Origin: Azospirillum picis | GTDB lineage: Bacteria > Pseudomonadota > Alphaproteobacteria > Azospirillales > Azospirillaceae | NCBI RefSeq assembly: GCF_017876115.1 | Contig: NZ_JAGINO010000027.1 | Span: forward strand, 1 to 64,000 | Direction of reading: 5' to 3' | DNA length: 64,000 nt | In this document: in pieces, positions 25,774 through 35,223 of the stretch | How the letters are laid out: each line of letters opens with the position of its first letter | How positions within the stretch are numbered: the stretch's first letter is position 1 | Program-made: the position numbers and the translations under genes | The notes under the pieces: model-generated | What the model saw: the letters and a program-made list of their open reading frames with translations, nothing else | Database searches by the model: none | Told to the model about the DNA's origin: nothing

Positions 25774-26661
25774 ATGATCGACCGTCAGCTTCTTGCGATC
25801 CTGCGCGAGGTGGACCGGCTCGGCAGCGTCACCGCCGCGGCCGGCCGGCTGAACGTCACCCAGTCGGCGCTGAGCCATACAATCCGCAAGGTCGAGGAAC
25901 GCCACGGCATCACGATCTGGACGAAGAAGGGGCGCGGCCTCCGCTTCACCCAGGCCGGGCAGCATCTGCTGGCGCTGGCACAGCGCGTGCTGCCGCAGTT
26001 CGAACACGCCGAACGGGTCCTGGGCGATTACGCCGTGGGCCTGCGGGGGGCGTTGCGGGTGGGGATGGAGTGCCACCCGTGCCAGAAATGGCTGATGCGG
26101 ATGACCGCCGCCTACCTCGCCCACTGGCCGGACGTGGATTTCGAGGTCCGCACCGCCTTCCGCTTCGATGGCGTCGCGGCCCTTCTGGACAGCGAGATCG
26201 ACCTGCTGATCACCCCGGACCCGGTCGACCTGCCGGAGGTGCTTTTCACGCCGGTCTTCGATTACGAGCTCGTCCTGGTGGTGCATGACGCCCATCCCCT
26301 GGCCGCGCGCGCGATGGTGCTGCCGCAGGATCTTCTGGATCAGGAGCTGATCACCGTGCCGGTAGGCCTGGAGCGGCTCGATGTCTTCACCCGCTTCCTG
26401 GTCCCGTCCCATTGCCGGCCGCGCCGCCACCGGACCGTCGAGACCACGGACCTGATGCTGCAACTTGTCGCCGCCGGTCGCGGGGTGACGGTCCTGCCCG
26501 ACTGGCTGGTGCGCGAGGAGGCGGCCGGGATGCCCGTCCGCACGCTGCGCCTGGGGCCGGACGGGATCGCCAAGAGCATCAATCTCGGCATCCGCCGCGG
26601 CGACGGCGGGGAAGCCCACATCGCGGGTTTCCTGGCGCTGGCGCGCCGGATGGGGCACTGA
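25774..26661 (+). CDS. LysR-family regulator, MetR-like
   Basis: About 295 residues from the ATG at 25774, with GGAGG 8 bases upstream; longer in-frame starts exist at 25753 and 25699. The winged helix (LGSVTAAAGRLNVTQSALSH) is followed by a sensor domain that follows MetR closely: RVGMECHPCQKWL, then FDGVAALLDSEIDLLITPD and DYELVLVVHDAHPLA. MetR uses homocysteine as co-effector and activates methionine genes. The ECHPC segment matches the ECHSC of E. coli MetR. No met genes are adjacent; the divergent gene is an MFS permease, so the regulon may differ. Confidence 0.85.
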   Translation: MIDRQLLAILREVDRLGSVTAAAGRLNVTQSALSHTIRKVEERHGITIWTKKGRGLRFTQAGQHLLALAQRVLPQFEHAERVLGDYAVGLRGALRVGMECHPCQKWLMRMTAAYLAHWPDVDFEVRTAFRFDGVAALLDSEIDLLITPDPVDLPEVLFTPVFDYELVLVVHDAHPLAARAMVLPQDLLDQELITVPVGLERLDVFTRFLVPSHCRPRRHRTVETTDLMLQLVAAGRGVTVLPDWLVREEAAGMPVRTLRLGPDGIAKSINLGIRRGDGGEAHIAGFLALARRMGH

Positions 26662-26670
26662 CGGTGCCGG

Positions 26671-29600
26671 TCATCCGGCGATCATCTCGCGGATGCGGGC
26701 GGCCAGCACGTCGACGGCGAACGGCTTCGTCAGCACCGACATGCCGGGTTCGAGCTGGCCGTTGTTGAGCAGGGCGTTCTCGGCGAAGCCGGTGATGAAC
26801 AAAACCTTCAGCCCCGGCCGGCGGACGCGCGCCAGGTCAACCATCTGCCGTCCGTTCATGCTGCCGGGGAGGCCGACGTCGGTCACCACCAGATCGATGC
26901 GGCTGTCGGACTGCAGCACGCGAAGGCCGCCGGCGCCGTCGGACGCCTCGATGGCGATGTAGCCGAGATCGTCCAGCAGGTCCATCACGAGAAGGCGCAC
27001 GCTCGGCTCGTCGTCGACGATCAGCACGGTTTCGCCGTCCCGCGCCGGCGTGCCGGCCGCGCTCTCCGCCTCGACCTCCTCCTCGTCGGCGTCGCCGCGG
27101 TGGCGCGGCAGGTAGAGACACACCGTGGTCCCCTTCCCGACCTCGGAGTAGATCCGCACCTGCCCGCCGGATTGCTTGGCGAACCCGTAGATCATCGAAA
27201 GACCGAGGCCGGTCCCCTGCCCGATCGGCTTGGTCGTGAAGAATGGATCGAACGCCTTGTCGATCACGTCCTGCGTCATGCCGGTGCCGGTGTCCGACAC
27301 GCAGAGGGACAGATACTCCCCCTCCTGCATGTCCTGCTGGACGGCGCCGCTGCGATCGATCCAGCGGTTGTCGGTCTCGATGGTGATCCTGCCGCCGTCG
27401 GGCATGGCGTCGCGGGCGTTGATGCAGAGGTTCAGCAAGGCGTTCTCGAGCTGGGACGGGTCCACCAGCGTCGACCACAGGCCGGGCATCGCGACCATCT
27501 CGATCCGGATGCCCGGCCCGACCGTCCGCTGGATCAGCTCCAGCATTCCGCCGACCAAGCGGTTGACGTTGGTGGCCTTGGGCGCCAGCGTCTGCTGGCG
27601 GGAGAAGGCGAGCAGCCGGTGCGTCAGCGCCGCCGCCCGCTTCACGGCACCCTGCGCGGCGACGATGAACTTGTCGACGTCGCCGAGGCGGCCCTGCTCG
27701 ATGCGTGCGGAAATCCGTTCCAGCGCGCCGGAGATCCCGGCCAGCAGGTTATTGAAATCATGGGCCAGCCCGCCCGTCAACTGGCCGACCGCCTCCATCT
27801 TCTGCGACTGGCGGAGCTGCTCCTCGGCCTTCATCAACTCGGCGGTGCGTGCGGCGACCCGCTGTTCGAGCGTCTCGTTGAGGGCACGCAGCGCCGCAGC
27901 GGCGCGATCGCGCTCGGCCTCGACGGCGCGCCGCTCCTCCACGTCGAGCACGACACCGGGAAAGCTCAGCGGCGTGCCGTCCGGCGCGTGGTCGACGCGT
28001 CCGTTCGCCTCGATCCAGTAGTACCGGCCGTCGGCACGCTTCACCCGGTATTGGTGGGCATAGGCACCGCCGCGGTCGATCGCCTCGTTGATCGCGTCGA
28101 TCAGGGCGTCCTTGTCGTCGGGGTGGACGGTGGCGACGACCTGCGCAAGACTGAGGCCGTCGCGGCCGAGCGCCGGATCGAGCCCGAAGGCGCGGGCGAA
28201 CGGCTCGTCCACCGTGAAGCGGTCGCTTGGCAGGTCCCAGTTCCAGGTCCCGATGATGGCACCGGCTTCGAGGGCGAGCTGGACGCGCTGCACGTTCTCG
28301 CGGGCCAGCGCCTCGCTGACGCGCAGGGCGGCCTCGGCCCGCTTTCTCGCCTCGATGTCCCGGAACAGCACCGACACCTGACGCCGCTTTGCCGGCTCGA
28401 CCCGTGCCGCCGACACCTCGATGTGGCGCCCGGCAGCGGCGAAATAGCGTTCGAAGCGGATCGGCTGCCCGGTCTGCAGCACCTGGCCGTACAGCGCGAG
28501 CCATTCCTCCGCCTCCGTCGGCGCCAGATCCCGCAGCGTGCGGCCGACGATGTCGGGGATGCCGGTCTGCCGTTCGTGGCCGGGGTTGGCCTCGATGTGG
28601 ACGTAGTCGCTGAGAGGTCCGCGGGGGCCGTCGATGAACTCGATGATGCAGAAGCCGTCGCTGATGGCGTTGAACAGGGCGCGGTACCGCTCCTCGCTGC
28701 GGGCCAGCGCGTCCCGCGCCATCCGCTGCTCGGTCACGTCGCTTGAGGCACCGAACCACTCGATGATCCCACCCTGCCGATCGAGAAGCGGGATCGCCCG
28801 GGAGAAGATGTAACCGACACTCCCATCGGCCCGGCGGACCCGGTGCTCCATCTGGAACACGCCCTTGGCGTCGATCGCCGCCTGGATTCGCGCCAGCACC
28901 TCCGGACGGTCTTCGGGCTCCAGGTACTCCTCGATCCAGGCGGAGTTCGGCGACTGCGAGTCGGCCAGGATGCCTTGACCATGGAGCACCCGCAGAACCG
29001 TCCAGTCCGGGCTCATCCGGTAGACGGTGTCCGAGGTCGCGGTCACCAGCGCGCGGAAATGCTCCTCGCTTTCGGACAGCCGGCGGCCGTCACGGTCCCG
29101 CCTCAGGTCAGTGAAGAGGCTGGTTATCAGGCGCTGCGCGTCGAAGGGATCGGCAGGCTCGCCACTGGTGCCGGTGACCGGATCGGCAGTCTCGATGATC
29201 GTCGCCAGGATGCCGCCGACGCGTTGCGCCGCGTCGCCCGGCACCGGCCCGATGGCGGCGGAGAAGCCCGCCTCCGCGTCGAGCCCATTGTGGCGGACCG
29301 CCAGCCGGAGGCGGCCCGTGCGGCCCGGCGGCCTGTCGCGGCGCGTGGTGTCGAGGAAGGGGCCGAGCGCCTGCTCCGCCTCCGGCCAGCCATCGCGGAG
29401 AGGCCGGCCGAGAGCTTCGGGATGCCTGTCGCCGAGGAGCGGACGGCACCGGTCGTTGTAGATCACGATGCGGTCCGGCCCCCACAGGAGCAGTTGCGGG
29501 AGCGGGCTGGCCAGCACGAGCCCGACGGCCGACGCCAGCGTGGGCGACCATGTCGCGGGGGATCCGAGGTGGGGGATGGTCCGATCGGCAGCCCGCAGGA

Positions 29601-29673
29601 GGGCTCCCGCCTCTCCGCCATCCTCCAAGAACACGAAACCCGCCACGTCCGGCTTCCCCCATCCCGATTCCAC
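26671..29673 (-). CDS. Soluble hybrid histidine kinase with several PAS domains and a receiver
   Basis: About 1,000 residues with no transmembrane helix. Domains in order: an N-terminal PAS-like segment (residues 40-165, ATWSPTLASAVGLVLASPLP), PAS (200-315), PAS (325-440), PAS with PAC (460-580), a coiled linker, a HisKA-type H-box with His638 (GGLAHDFNNLL), HATPase (730-855, N, G1 and G2 boxes visible as NARDAMPDGG, DTGTGM, GQGTGLGL), and a receiver (880-1000) with Asp932 (VVTDVGLPG). The HDFNNLL form places it in the widespread PAS-hybrid kinases with a C-terminal receiver. The annotated start is GTG, so the true N-terminus is uncertain. The cognate output protein is not in the window. Confidence 0.9.
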   Translation of the reverse strand: MESGWGKPDVAGFVFLEDGGEAGALLRAADRTIPHLGSPATWSPTLASAVGLVLASPLPQLLLWGPDRIVIYNDRCRPLLGDRHPEALGRPLRDGWPEAEQALGPFLDTTRRDRPPGRTGRLRLAVRHNGLDAEAGFSAAIGPVPGDAAQRVGGILATIIETADPVTGTSGEPADPFDAQRLITSLFTDLRRDRDGRRLSESEEHFRALVTATSDTVYRMSPDWTVLRVLHGQGILADSQSPNSAWIEEYLEPEDRPEVLARIQAAIDAKGVFQMEHRVRRADGSVGYIFSRAIPLLDRQGGIIEWFGASSDVTEQRMARDALARSEERYRALFNAISDGFCIIEFIDGPRGPLSDYVHIEANPGHERQTGIPDIVGRTLRDLAPTEAEEWLALYGQVLQTGQPIRFERYFAAAGRHIEVSAARVEPAKRRQVSVLFRDIEARKRAEAALRVSEALARENVQRVQLALEAGAIIGTWNWDLPSDRFTVDEPFARAFGLDPALGRDGLSLAQVVATVHPDDKDALIDAINEAIDRGGAYAHQYRVKRADGRYYWIEANGRVDHAPDGTPLSFPGVVLDVEERRAVEAERDRAAAALRALNETLEQRVAARTAELMKAEEQLRQSQKMEAVGQLTGGLAHDFNNLLAGISGALERISARIEQGRLGDVDKFIVAAQGAVKRAAALTHRLLAFSRQQTLAPKATNVNRLVGGMLELIQRTVGPGIRIEMVAMPGLWSTLVDPSQLENALLNLCINARDAMPDGGRITIETDNRWIDRSGAVQQDMQEGEYLSLCVSDTGTGMTQDVIDKAFDPFFTTKPIGQGTGLGLSMIYGFAKQSGGQVRIYSEVGKGTTVCLYLPRHRGDADEEEVEAESAAGTPARDGETVLIVDDEPSVRLLVMDLLDDLGYIAIEASDGAGGLRVLQSDSRIDLVVTDVGLPGSMNGRQMVDLARVRRPGLKVLFITGFAENALLNNGQLEPGMSVLTKPFAVDVLAARIREMIAG

Positions 29674-29847
29674 ATGCCGGCAGAATGCCCATCGCAGCCT
29701 ACCGGCAGGATCGTCGGAGGCAAGGGAAACAGCCGCCTAGGGCGAACGGGCGAGGCTGTGCCGTCCGAACGAGGCTTTGACTCCGGCCGACATGGCGGGC
29801 GAGGCGATTCCTCCACCGCCCAGGCGCGCCAGGGTCCCATCATTATT

Positions 29848-29863
29848 TCATTCTGCGCAATGA
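29848..29863. promoter_or_regulatory. TCATT-N6-AATGA inverted repeat, candidate LysR box
   Basis: A perfect 5-base inverted repeat with a T-N11-A core, about 100 bases upstream of the GST start, in the AT-richest part of the gap between the divergent kinase and GST genes. It fits a LysR binding site; the LysR encoded at 34309 closes the same gene cluster. Confidence 0.35.
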
Positions 29864-29962
29864 TGAACTGTTCAGAGCAGCCATTCCCGTCATGGGGCGG
29901 ATGCAGCAGTCTGAGGATGCGGAGCGGGAATGATCCCCTCCGGACCATCGGAGGACCTGAGG

Positions 29963-30574
29963 ATGAAGCTCTATCATCACCCCCTGTCGGGCCATTCGCA
30001 TCGCGCCCGTCTCTTCGTCTCGCTGCTCGGCCTGCCCCATGACCTGATCGAGGTCGACCTGAAGGCCGGGGCGCACAAGAGCCCGGAATTCCTGGCGCTC
30101 AACCCTTTCGGCCAGGTGCCGGTCCTGGATGACGACGGCGTCGTCGTCGCGGATTCAAACGCCATCCTCGTCTATCTCGCCAAGAAGGCCGGCCGGGCCG
30201 ACTGGCTGCCGGAGGACCCGCAGGGCGCCGCCGCGGTGCAGCGGTGGCTGTCGGTGGCCGCCGGAGACGTGGCCTACGGCCCGGCGGCAGCCCGGCTCAT
30301 CACGGTGTTCGGGGCGAAGTACGACGCCGACGAGGTGATCGCCCGCGCCCATGCGCTGCTGGCCAGGCTCGAAAGCCGGCTGAGCGGGCAGGACTGGTTG
30401 GCCGGCGGGCGGCCGACCATCGCGGACGTCGCGATCTACAGCTACGTCGCCCGGGCGCCGGAAGGCAACGTCGACCTCTCGGGCTATCCCGCCGTCACCG
30501 CGTTCCTCCGCCGCCTCGAGGAGCTGCCGGGCTTCGTGCCCTTCGCCCGGACGCCGGTCGGCCTCGCGGCCTGA
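29963..30574 (+). CDS. Glutathione S-transferase family protein
   Basis: About 203 residues from the ATG at 29963 ([19 protein letters not shown]), preferred over the start at 29930 because the fold begins here. The N-terminal thioredoxin-like domain has [12 protein letters not shown] and [11 protein letters not shown] (glutathione-contacting), and the C-terminal helical domain has [15 protein letters not shown]. The catalytic Ser/Cys position is Ser10 or Ser12 in the HPLSGHSH turn. It opens a plus-strand cluster of redox genes and likely detoxifies an electrophile. Confidence 0.9.
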   Translation: MKLYHHPLSGHSHRARLFVSLLGLPHDLIEVDLKAGAHKSPEFLALNPFGQVPVLDDDGVVVADSNAILVYLAKKAGRADWLPEDPQGAAAVQRWLSVAAGDVAYGPAAARLITVFGAKYDADEVIARAHALLARLESRLSGQDWLAGGRPTIADVAIYSYVARAPEGNVDLSGYPAVTAFLRRLEELPGFVPFARTPVGLAA

Positions 30575-30633
30575 CCGCCGATCCTGACGCGCCGGCCGGC
30601 GCCTCCGCAATCTAAGCCGCAGGGGACATCACG

Positions 30634-32730
30634 ATGACCGCAACACTGACGAAGCTGCCGACATGGCACGAGGGTGAGACGTTCATCCAGGAGAAGGTCG
30701 GCGTGGCCGAGCGGATGGCGGCCGTCGGCGAACGGGTGGTCCGCGACCACATGCCGGACCAGCACCGCGACTTCTATGCGCAACTTCCCTTCATCGTGCT
30801 GGGCAGCGTCGACCCGCGGGGTGACGCGTGGGCCACGCTCATCTCCGGCAGGCCGGGCTTCATGTCGTCTCCGACCCCGACGACGCTCGACATCGCAGCC
30901 CAGCCCGACCCCGGCGATCCGGCCGGTGCCGGGATGCGCGACGGCGATCCGGTCGGCCTGCTGGGGATCGAGATGCATACCCGGCGCCGCAACCGGATGA
31001 ACGGCATCCTGACCGCCGGCGAGACCGGCTTCCGGGTGAACGTCGACCAGAGCTTCGGAAACTGTCCGCGCTACATCCAGCTACGCGACGTCGGCTTCGC
31101 GCGGGATCCGGCCGAAGCGTTTGCCGGCGCCGTGGAGGAACTGCCCCGGCTCGATCCCCCGGCCCGCGCCATGATCGAGCGGGCGGACGCCTTCTTCGTC
31201 GCGACCTATGCCGACCGTGCCGAGCGCCGGCAGGTCGACGTGTCCCATCGCGGCGGCAAGGCGGGCTTCGTCCGTGTCGCCGGGGACGGCACCCTCACCG
31301 TGCCCGATTTCAACGGGAACCTGTTCTTCGCGACCCTTGGAAACATCGTCCTCAACGGCAAGGCCGGGCTCGTCTTCGTCGATTACGCGAGCGGCGACAT
31401 GCTGCAGATGACCGGCGATGCCGAGGTGATCCTGGACTCGCCGGAGATCGCCGCCTTCCAGGGGGCCGAGCGGCTGTGGACTTTCCGGCCGCGCCGCATC
31501 CTGCGCCGGCCCGGCGCGCTGGCGCTGCGCTGGTCGTTCCGGGCGGACGGCTGGTCCCCCAGTTCGCTCATGACCGGCGACTGGCCGCAGGCGGCGTCCC
31601 GCCTGCAGGCGGCCGATCTGGCGGCGCGGTGGCGGCCCTACAAGGTGACGAAGATCGTCGAGGAGAGCCCGTCGATCCGGTCCTTCCATCTGCAGCCGGA
31701 TGACGGGGCCGGTCTTCTTCCCCATGCTGCCGGGCAGCACCTGCCGATCCGCGTGACGGTGGCAGGCGCCGAAAAGCCCGTCATCCGCACCTATACGTTG
31801 TCTGTCGCGCCGTCGGACGGCCTGTACCGCATCAGCGTCAAGCGGGAGGGGCTGGTGTCGCGTCACCTGCACGACACCATCCGGGTCGGCGACATCATCG
31901 AGGCGCGTGCGCCCGACGGCCGCTTCACCATCGACCCCTTCGAGCCGAGACCCGCGGTGCTTCTGGCCGGCGGCATCGGGATCACGCCCCTGCTCGCCAT
32001 GCTGCGCCACGTGGTCTATGAGGGGCTGCGCAAGCAGCGGATGCGGCCGACCATCCTCATCCAGGCCGCCCGTTCGAAGCAGGAGCGCCCATTCGACCGG
32101 GAGATCGCGGAACTCGTGGCGGCAGGGCAAGGGGCGGTGCGGTGGGTCCGGGTCCTCGGCGATGCGGCCGGAGCCGAGGACGGCATCGACTATGACGCCG
32201 CCGGTCGCATCGACATGGCGCTGCTGACCCGCTTCCTGCCGTTCAACGACTACGACTTCTATCTCTGCGGTCCGCCGGCCTTCACCCAGGCGCTGTATGA
32301 CGGGCTGCGGAACCACAGCGTCGCCGACCGGCGGATCCATGCCGAGGCGTTCGGACCATCGTCATTGGCGCGCCGGGCGGATGACGGGGCGGCACCCGCT
32401 GCCGGCGCGGCGCCCTTGGCTGCCATGGCGGCGGCCAGGCCGGTGGCGACCGGATCGGTTCCCGTGGCCTTCCTGGACTCGCTGAAGGAGGCCCGCTGGA
32501 CGCCGGCGTCCGGCACGCTGCTGGAGTTGGCGGAGGCCCGCGGCCTGGAGCCCGAGTTCAGTTGCCGCGAGGGCACCTGCGGAACCTGCCGGACCAAGCT
32601 GCTCAAAGGCGCGGTGACCTATGTCAGGGAGCCGACCGCCAGCGTCGCCGACGACGAGGTCCTGCTCTGCTGCGCCGTGCCGGCCGAGCCGGAACCCGGC
32701 GAGGAGAACCGCATCCAACTCGCCCTCTGA
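30634..32730 (+). CDS. PNPOx-like flavoprotein fused to ferredoxin reductase and 2Fe-2S ferredoxin
   Basis: 698 residues. Residues 1-300 or so resemble the pyridoxamine-phosphate oxidase-like FMN-binding split barrel (GSVDPRGDAWATLISGRPGF, IELHTRRRNRMNG-type segment, QSFGNCPRYIQ). Residues 330-560 are a ferredoxin reductase module: flavin motif IRTYTLSVAP, then GGIGITPLLAMLRH and CGPPAFTQALYDGL. Residues 610-698 are a plant-type 2Fe-2S ferredoxin with Cys644, Cys649, Cys652 and Cys679 or Cys680. Electrons could pass from NAD(P)H through FAD and the cluster to the FMN site, all within one chain. The substrate is unknown. It follows the GST gene by 59 bases and belongs to the same cluster. Confidence 0.9.
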   Translation: MTATLTKLPTWHEGETFIQEKVGVAERMAAVGERVVRDHMPDQHRDFYAQLPFIVLGSVDPRGDAWATLISGRPGFMSSPTPTTLDIAAQPDPGDPAGAGMRDGDPVGLLGIEMHTRRRNRMNGILTAGETGFRVNVDQSFGNCPRYIQLRDVGFARDPAEAFAGAVEELPRLDPPARAMIERADAFFVATYADRAERRQVDVSHRGGKAGFVRVAGDGTLTVPDFNGNLFFATLGNIVLNGKAGLVFVDYASGDMLQMTGDAEVILDSPEIAAFQGAERLWTFRPRRILRRPGALALRWSFRADGWSPSSLMTGDWPQAASRLQAADLAARWRPYKVTKIVEESPSIRSFHLQPDDGAGLLPHAAGQHLPIRVTVAGAEKPVIRTYTLSVAPSDGLYRISVKREGLVSRHLHDTIRVGDIIEARAPDGRFTIDPFEPRPAVLLAGGIGITPLLAMLRHVVYEGLRKQRMRPTILIQAARSKQERPFDREIAELVAAGQGAVRWVRVLGDAAGAEDGIDYDAAGRIDMALLTRFLPFNDYDFYLCGPPAFTQALYDGLRNHSVADRRIHAEAFGPSSLARRADDGAAPAAGAAPLAAMAAARPVATGSVPVAFLDSLKEARWTPASGTLLELAEARGLEPEFSCREGTCGTCRTKLLKGAVTYVREPTASVADDEVLLCCAVPAEPEPGEENRIQLAL

Positions 32731-32798
32731 CCCCCATCACGACACCGGCCCCCGATCAAGAGCCACAGCTCTGCATCCAGACTACAGGAGACAAGACG

Positions 32799-33344
32799 AT
32801 GTCCCACATTCCGACCCCGGCGACCATCGAGGATGCACCCGAGGCGTCCCGCCCGATCCTGGAGGCCGTGCAGAAGCAGCTCGGCCGCGTGCCGAACATC
32901 TTCCGCCTGGTTTCGAACAGCCCGGCTGCGCTGGGCGGCTGGACCGCCTTCCAGGGTGCTCTCGGCAAGGGCAAGCTGCCTGCGGCGACCCGCGAACGGA
33001 TCGCACTGGCAATGGCCGAGGAGAACGGTTGCGACTACTGCCTGTCCGCCCATACCTACACCGGCATGAGGTTCGCCAAGCTCGATGATAGTGAGATCGC
33101 GGCCAACCGTCGGGGAAGCTCGAACGATCCTAAGGCCGCGGCGGCGGTCGAATTCGCCAGGGCATTGGCCGTCGCACGCGGCGCCGTCGGGCCGCGCGGC
33201 ATCGAGGCGGTGCGTACCGCCGGCTACAGCGACGCCGAAATCCTCGAGATCATCGCGCATGTCGCCCTGAATACCTTCACCAACTACGTCAATGAAGCCC
33301 TGGAAACCGAGATCGACTTCCCCCGCATCGACGCCGCCGCCTGA
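32799..33344 (+). CDS. AhpD/carboxymuconolactone decarboxylase-like protein
   Basis: About 181 residues from the ATG at 32799, with GGAG upstream; the longer frame upstream is not supported. The active-site motif [15 protein letters not shown] (CxxC followed by His) is that of AhpD-like alkylhydroperoxidases, and the layout matches the uncharacterised peroxidase-related branch ([20 protein letters not shown] near the start). It should reduce peroxides or regenerate a thiol partner. It lies in the redox cluster with GST and the ferredoxin fusion. Confidence 0.9.
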   Translation: MSHIPTPATIEDAPEASRPILEAVQKQLGRVPNIFRLVSNSPAALGGWTAFQGALGKGKLPAATRERIALAMAEENGCDYCLSAHTYTGMRFAKLDDSEIAANRRGSSNDPKAAAAVEFARALAVARGAVGPRGIEAVRTAGYSDAEILEIIAHVALNTFTNYVNEALETEIDFPRIDAAA

Positions 33345-33417
33345 CCCCGAAAAGCGGGTGGAGGGCCATGCTCCCCGCCGCCCGCCTTTCCCTTACGTCC
33401 AGACCAAGGAGACCGTC

Positions 33418-33882
33418 ATGTCGCGCCCGCCGCTTCCCCCCTTCACCGAGCAGTCTGCCATCGAAAAGGTCCGTCTTGCCGAGGATGGCTGGAACAGCCG
33501 CGATCCCGCGAAGGTCGCGCTCGCCTACACCGCGGATACCCGATGGCGCAACCGCGCCGAGTTCGTGAACGGCCGTGCGGAGGTCGAAGCCTTCCTGACC
33601 CGCAAGTGGAACAAGGAACTCGATTACCGGCTGATCAAGGAGCTGTGGGCTTTTGCGGGTAACCGCATCGCGGTGCGCTATGCCTACGAGCATCATGACG
33701 ACAGCGGCCACTGGTTCCGCGCCTATGGCAACGAGAACTGGGAATTCGCCGAGGACGGGTTGATGCGGGTCCGGCACGCCAGCATCAACGAACACCCGAT
33801 TGCCGAGGCGGACCGCCGGTTCCACTGGCCGCTCGGCCGCCGGCCCGACGATCATCCGGGCCTCAGCCATTTCGGCTTCTGA
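33418..33882 (+). CDS. DUF1348 family protein (NTF2-like fold)
   Basis: About 154 residues from the ATG at 33418, with AAGGAG upstream. The sequence matches DUF1348 in length and in conserved parts such as [38 protein letters not shown] and [13 protein letters not shown]. These small proteins have a cystatin/NTF2-like fold with a pocket that may bind a small molecule; no activity is established. It is probably co-transcribed with the flanking genes. Confidence 0.9.
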   Translation: MSRPPLPPFTEQSAIEKVRLAEDGWNSRDPAKVALAYTADTRWRNRAEFVNGRAEVEAFLTRKWNKELDYRLIKELWAFAGNRIAVRYAYEHHDDSGHWFRAYGNENWEFAEDGLMRVRHASINEHPIAEADRRFHWPLGRRPDDHPGLSHFGF

Positions 33883-33911
33883 ACCCGCATTCCCCGATGA
33901 GGATCGCCATC

Positions 33912-34115
33912 ATGGCCGGAGTCACGCTCGACGAACGGACACGGCTGTCGATCGAGATCGCACTGACTGCTCACAGCGGTTGCCTGCCGCTGCTGCAGCG
34001 GCAGGACGCCGATGCCAGCAGGCTCGGCATGACCGATGCCGAGGTCGACGCGGCGAGGCGTGGATCCAGCTTCGACTTTTCCATAGCGCAGGCGACCGCG
34101 TTGGCGCTCGCGTGA
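33912..34115 (+). CDS. Short CMD/AhpD-like protein lacking the CxxC motif
   Basis: 67 residues from the ATG at 33912, or 72 from 33897. DERTRLSIEIALTAHSGC and GMTDAEVDAARRG match the core helices of carboxymuconolactone decarboxylase family proteins. Where family members have CxxC followed by His, this protein has a single Cys then LPLLQRQ, so peroxidase chemistry of the usual kind is unlikely. It may be a structural subunit, a binding protein, or a decaying copy of the larger paralogue upstream. Confidence 0.65.
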   Translation: MAGVTLDERTRLSIEIALTAHSGCLPLLQRQDADASRLGMTDAEVDAARRGSSFDFSIAQATALALA

Positions 34116-34308
34116 AGCGAGGAGGCTCGCGTGGTCCGGCATGGGCGTGCGGCACGGGCCGCTTGCCGGCCGGCGCGATCGCGCCTGATTTCCCGGCTGT
34201 GGCCTTTCCCGTGGTATCTGTTCAGGCTTCGCCCGCCGGCTTGATCTCCGGTGCGGCGGGCCGGGTGCCTCCGGAAGGTCATCAGACGGCCTGGGAAGGG
34301 ACGAGCGA

Positions 34309-35199
34309 ATGGATCGATGGCAGGCGATGCGCATTTTCGTGAAGGTCGCCGAAACCGCGAGCTTTGCCGAAGCCGCCCGCCACCTGCACATGAGTGCGCC
34401 GGCGGTCACGCGGGCGGTGGCGTCGCTCGAGGCCATGATCGGTGCCAGGCTGTTCGTCCGCACGACGCGCTCGGTCAAGCTGACCGAGGCCGGAACCCGG
34501 TATTTCGAGGATTGCCGCCGCATACTCTCCGACCTCGCCGAGGCGGAGGCTGCGGCCGGCGGCTCCTACGCGACGCCGACCGGAACCCTCGCGGTCACCT
34601 CGTCAGCGTTGTTCGGACAGATGCATGTGCTGCCGATCCTGACCGAGTTCCTGGACGGCCATCCGGCGATGCGCGCGCGGACGCTCTTCATCGACCGGCC
34701 CGTCAACATCGTCGAGGAGGGCATCGACGTCGCCATCCGGATCGGCCATCTGCCGGACTCCGGCTTCACGGCGGTCAAGGTCGGGACGGTCCGGCGGGTG
34801 GTCTGCGGCTCGCCGGCCTATTTCGAGCGCCACGGCGTCCCGGTGGCGCCGGCCGACCTCAGGGGGCACCGGGTCCTGGTGTCCACCAGCGCGTGGGCAT
34901 CCCCGGAATGGCGGTTCGCAGGGGACCAGAGGGTGACGATCGATCCCATTCTCCAGTGCAACACCAATGAGGCGGTCATCGCCGCCGCGAGCGGCGGCCG
35001 GGGGTTGACGCGGGTTCTCCACTACCAGATCGGCCCCGCCCTTCTCGCGGGGGATTTGCAGATCGTGCTGGGCGATCACGAGGAGCCGCCCCTGCCCATC
35101 CATGTCCTCTACCCCGAGGGACGCCACGCCCCGGCGAAGGTCAGGGCGTTCGTCGACCTGGCGGTGGCACGCCTGCGGGAGAACCGGCTGCTGAACTGA
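34309..35199 (+). CDS. LysR-family regulator
   Basis: 296 residues. The winged helix (FVKVAETASFAEAARHLHMS, then APAVTRAVASLEAMIGARLF) and RTTRSVKLTEAGTRYFEDCR are typical of the PA0477/DmlR-like subgroup of LysR regulators. The sensor domain reads VTSSALFGQMHVLPIL and VDVAIRIGHLPDSGF-type elements. It closes the GST to CMD cluster in the same orientation, about 190 bases after it, and is its most likely regulator. The effector is unknown. Confidence 0.88.
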   Translation: MDRWQAMRIFVKVAETASFAEAARHLHMSAPAVTRAVASLEAMIGARLFVRTTRSVKLTEAGTRYFEDCRRILSDLAEAEAAAGGSYATPTGTLAVTSSALFGQMHVLPILTEFLDGHPAMRARTLFIDRPVNIVEEGIDVAIRIGHLPDSGFTAVKVGTVRRVVCGSPAYFERHGVPVAPADLRGHRVLVSTSAWASPEWRFAGDQRVTIDPILQCNTNEAVIAAASGGRGLTRVLHYQIGPALLAGDLQIVLGDHEEPPLPIHVLYPEGRHAPAKVRAFVDLAVARLRENRLLN

Positions 35200-35223
35200 G
35201 GCGCGGCTACCGGCTGCCAGAAG

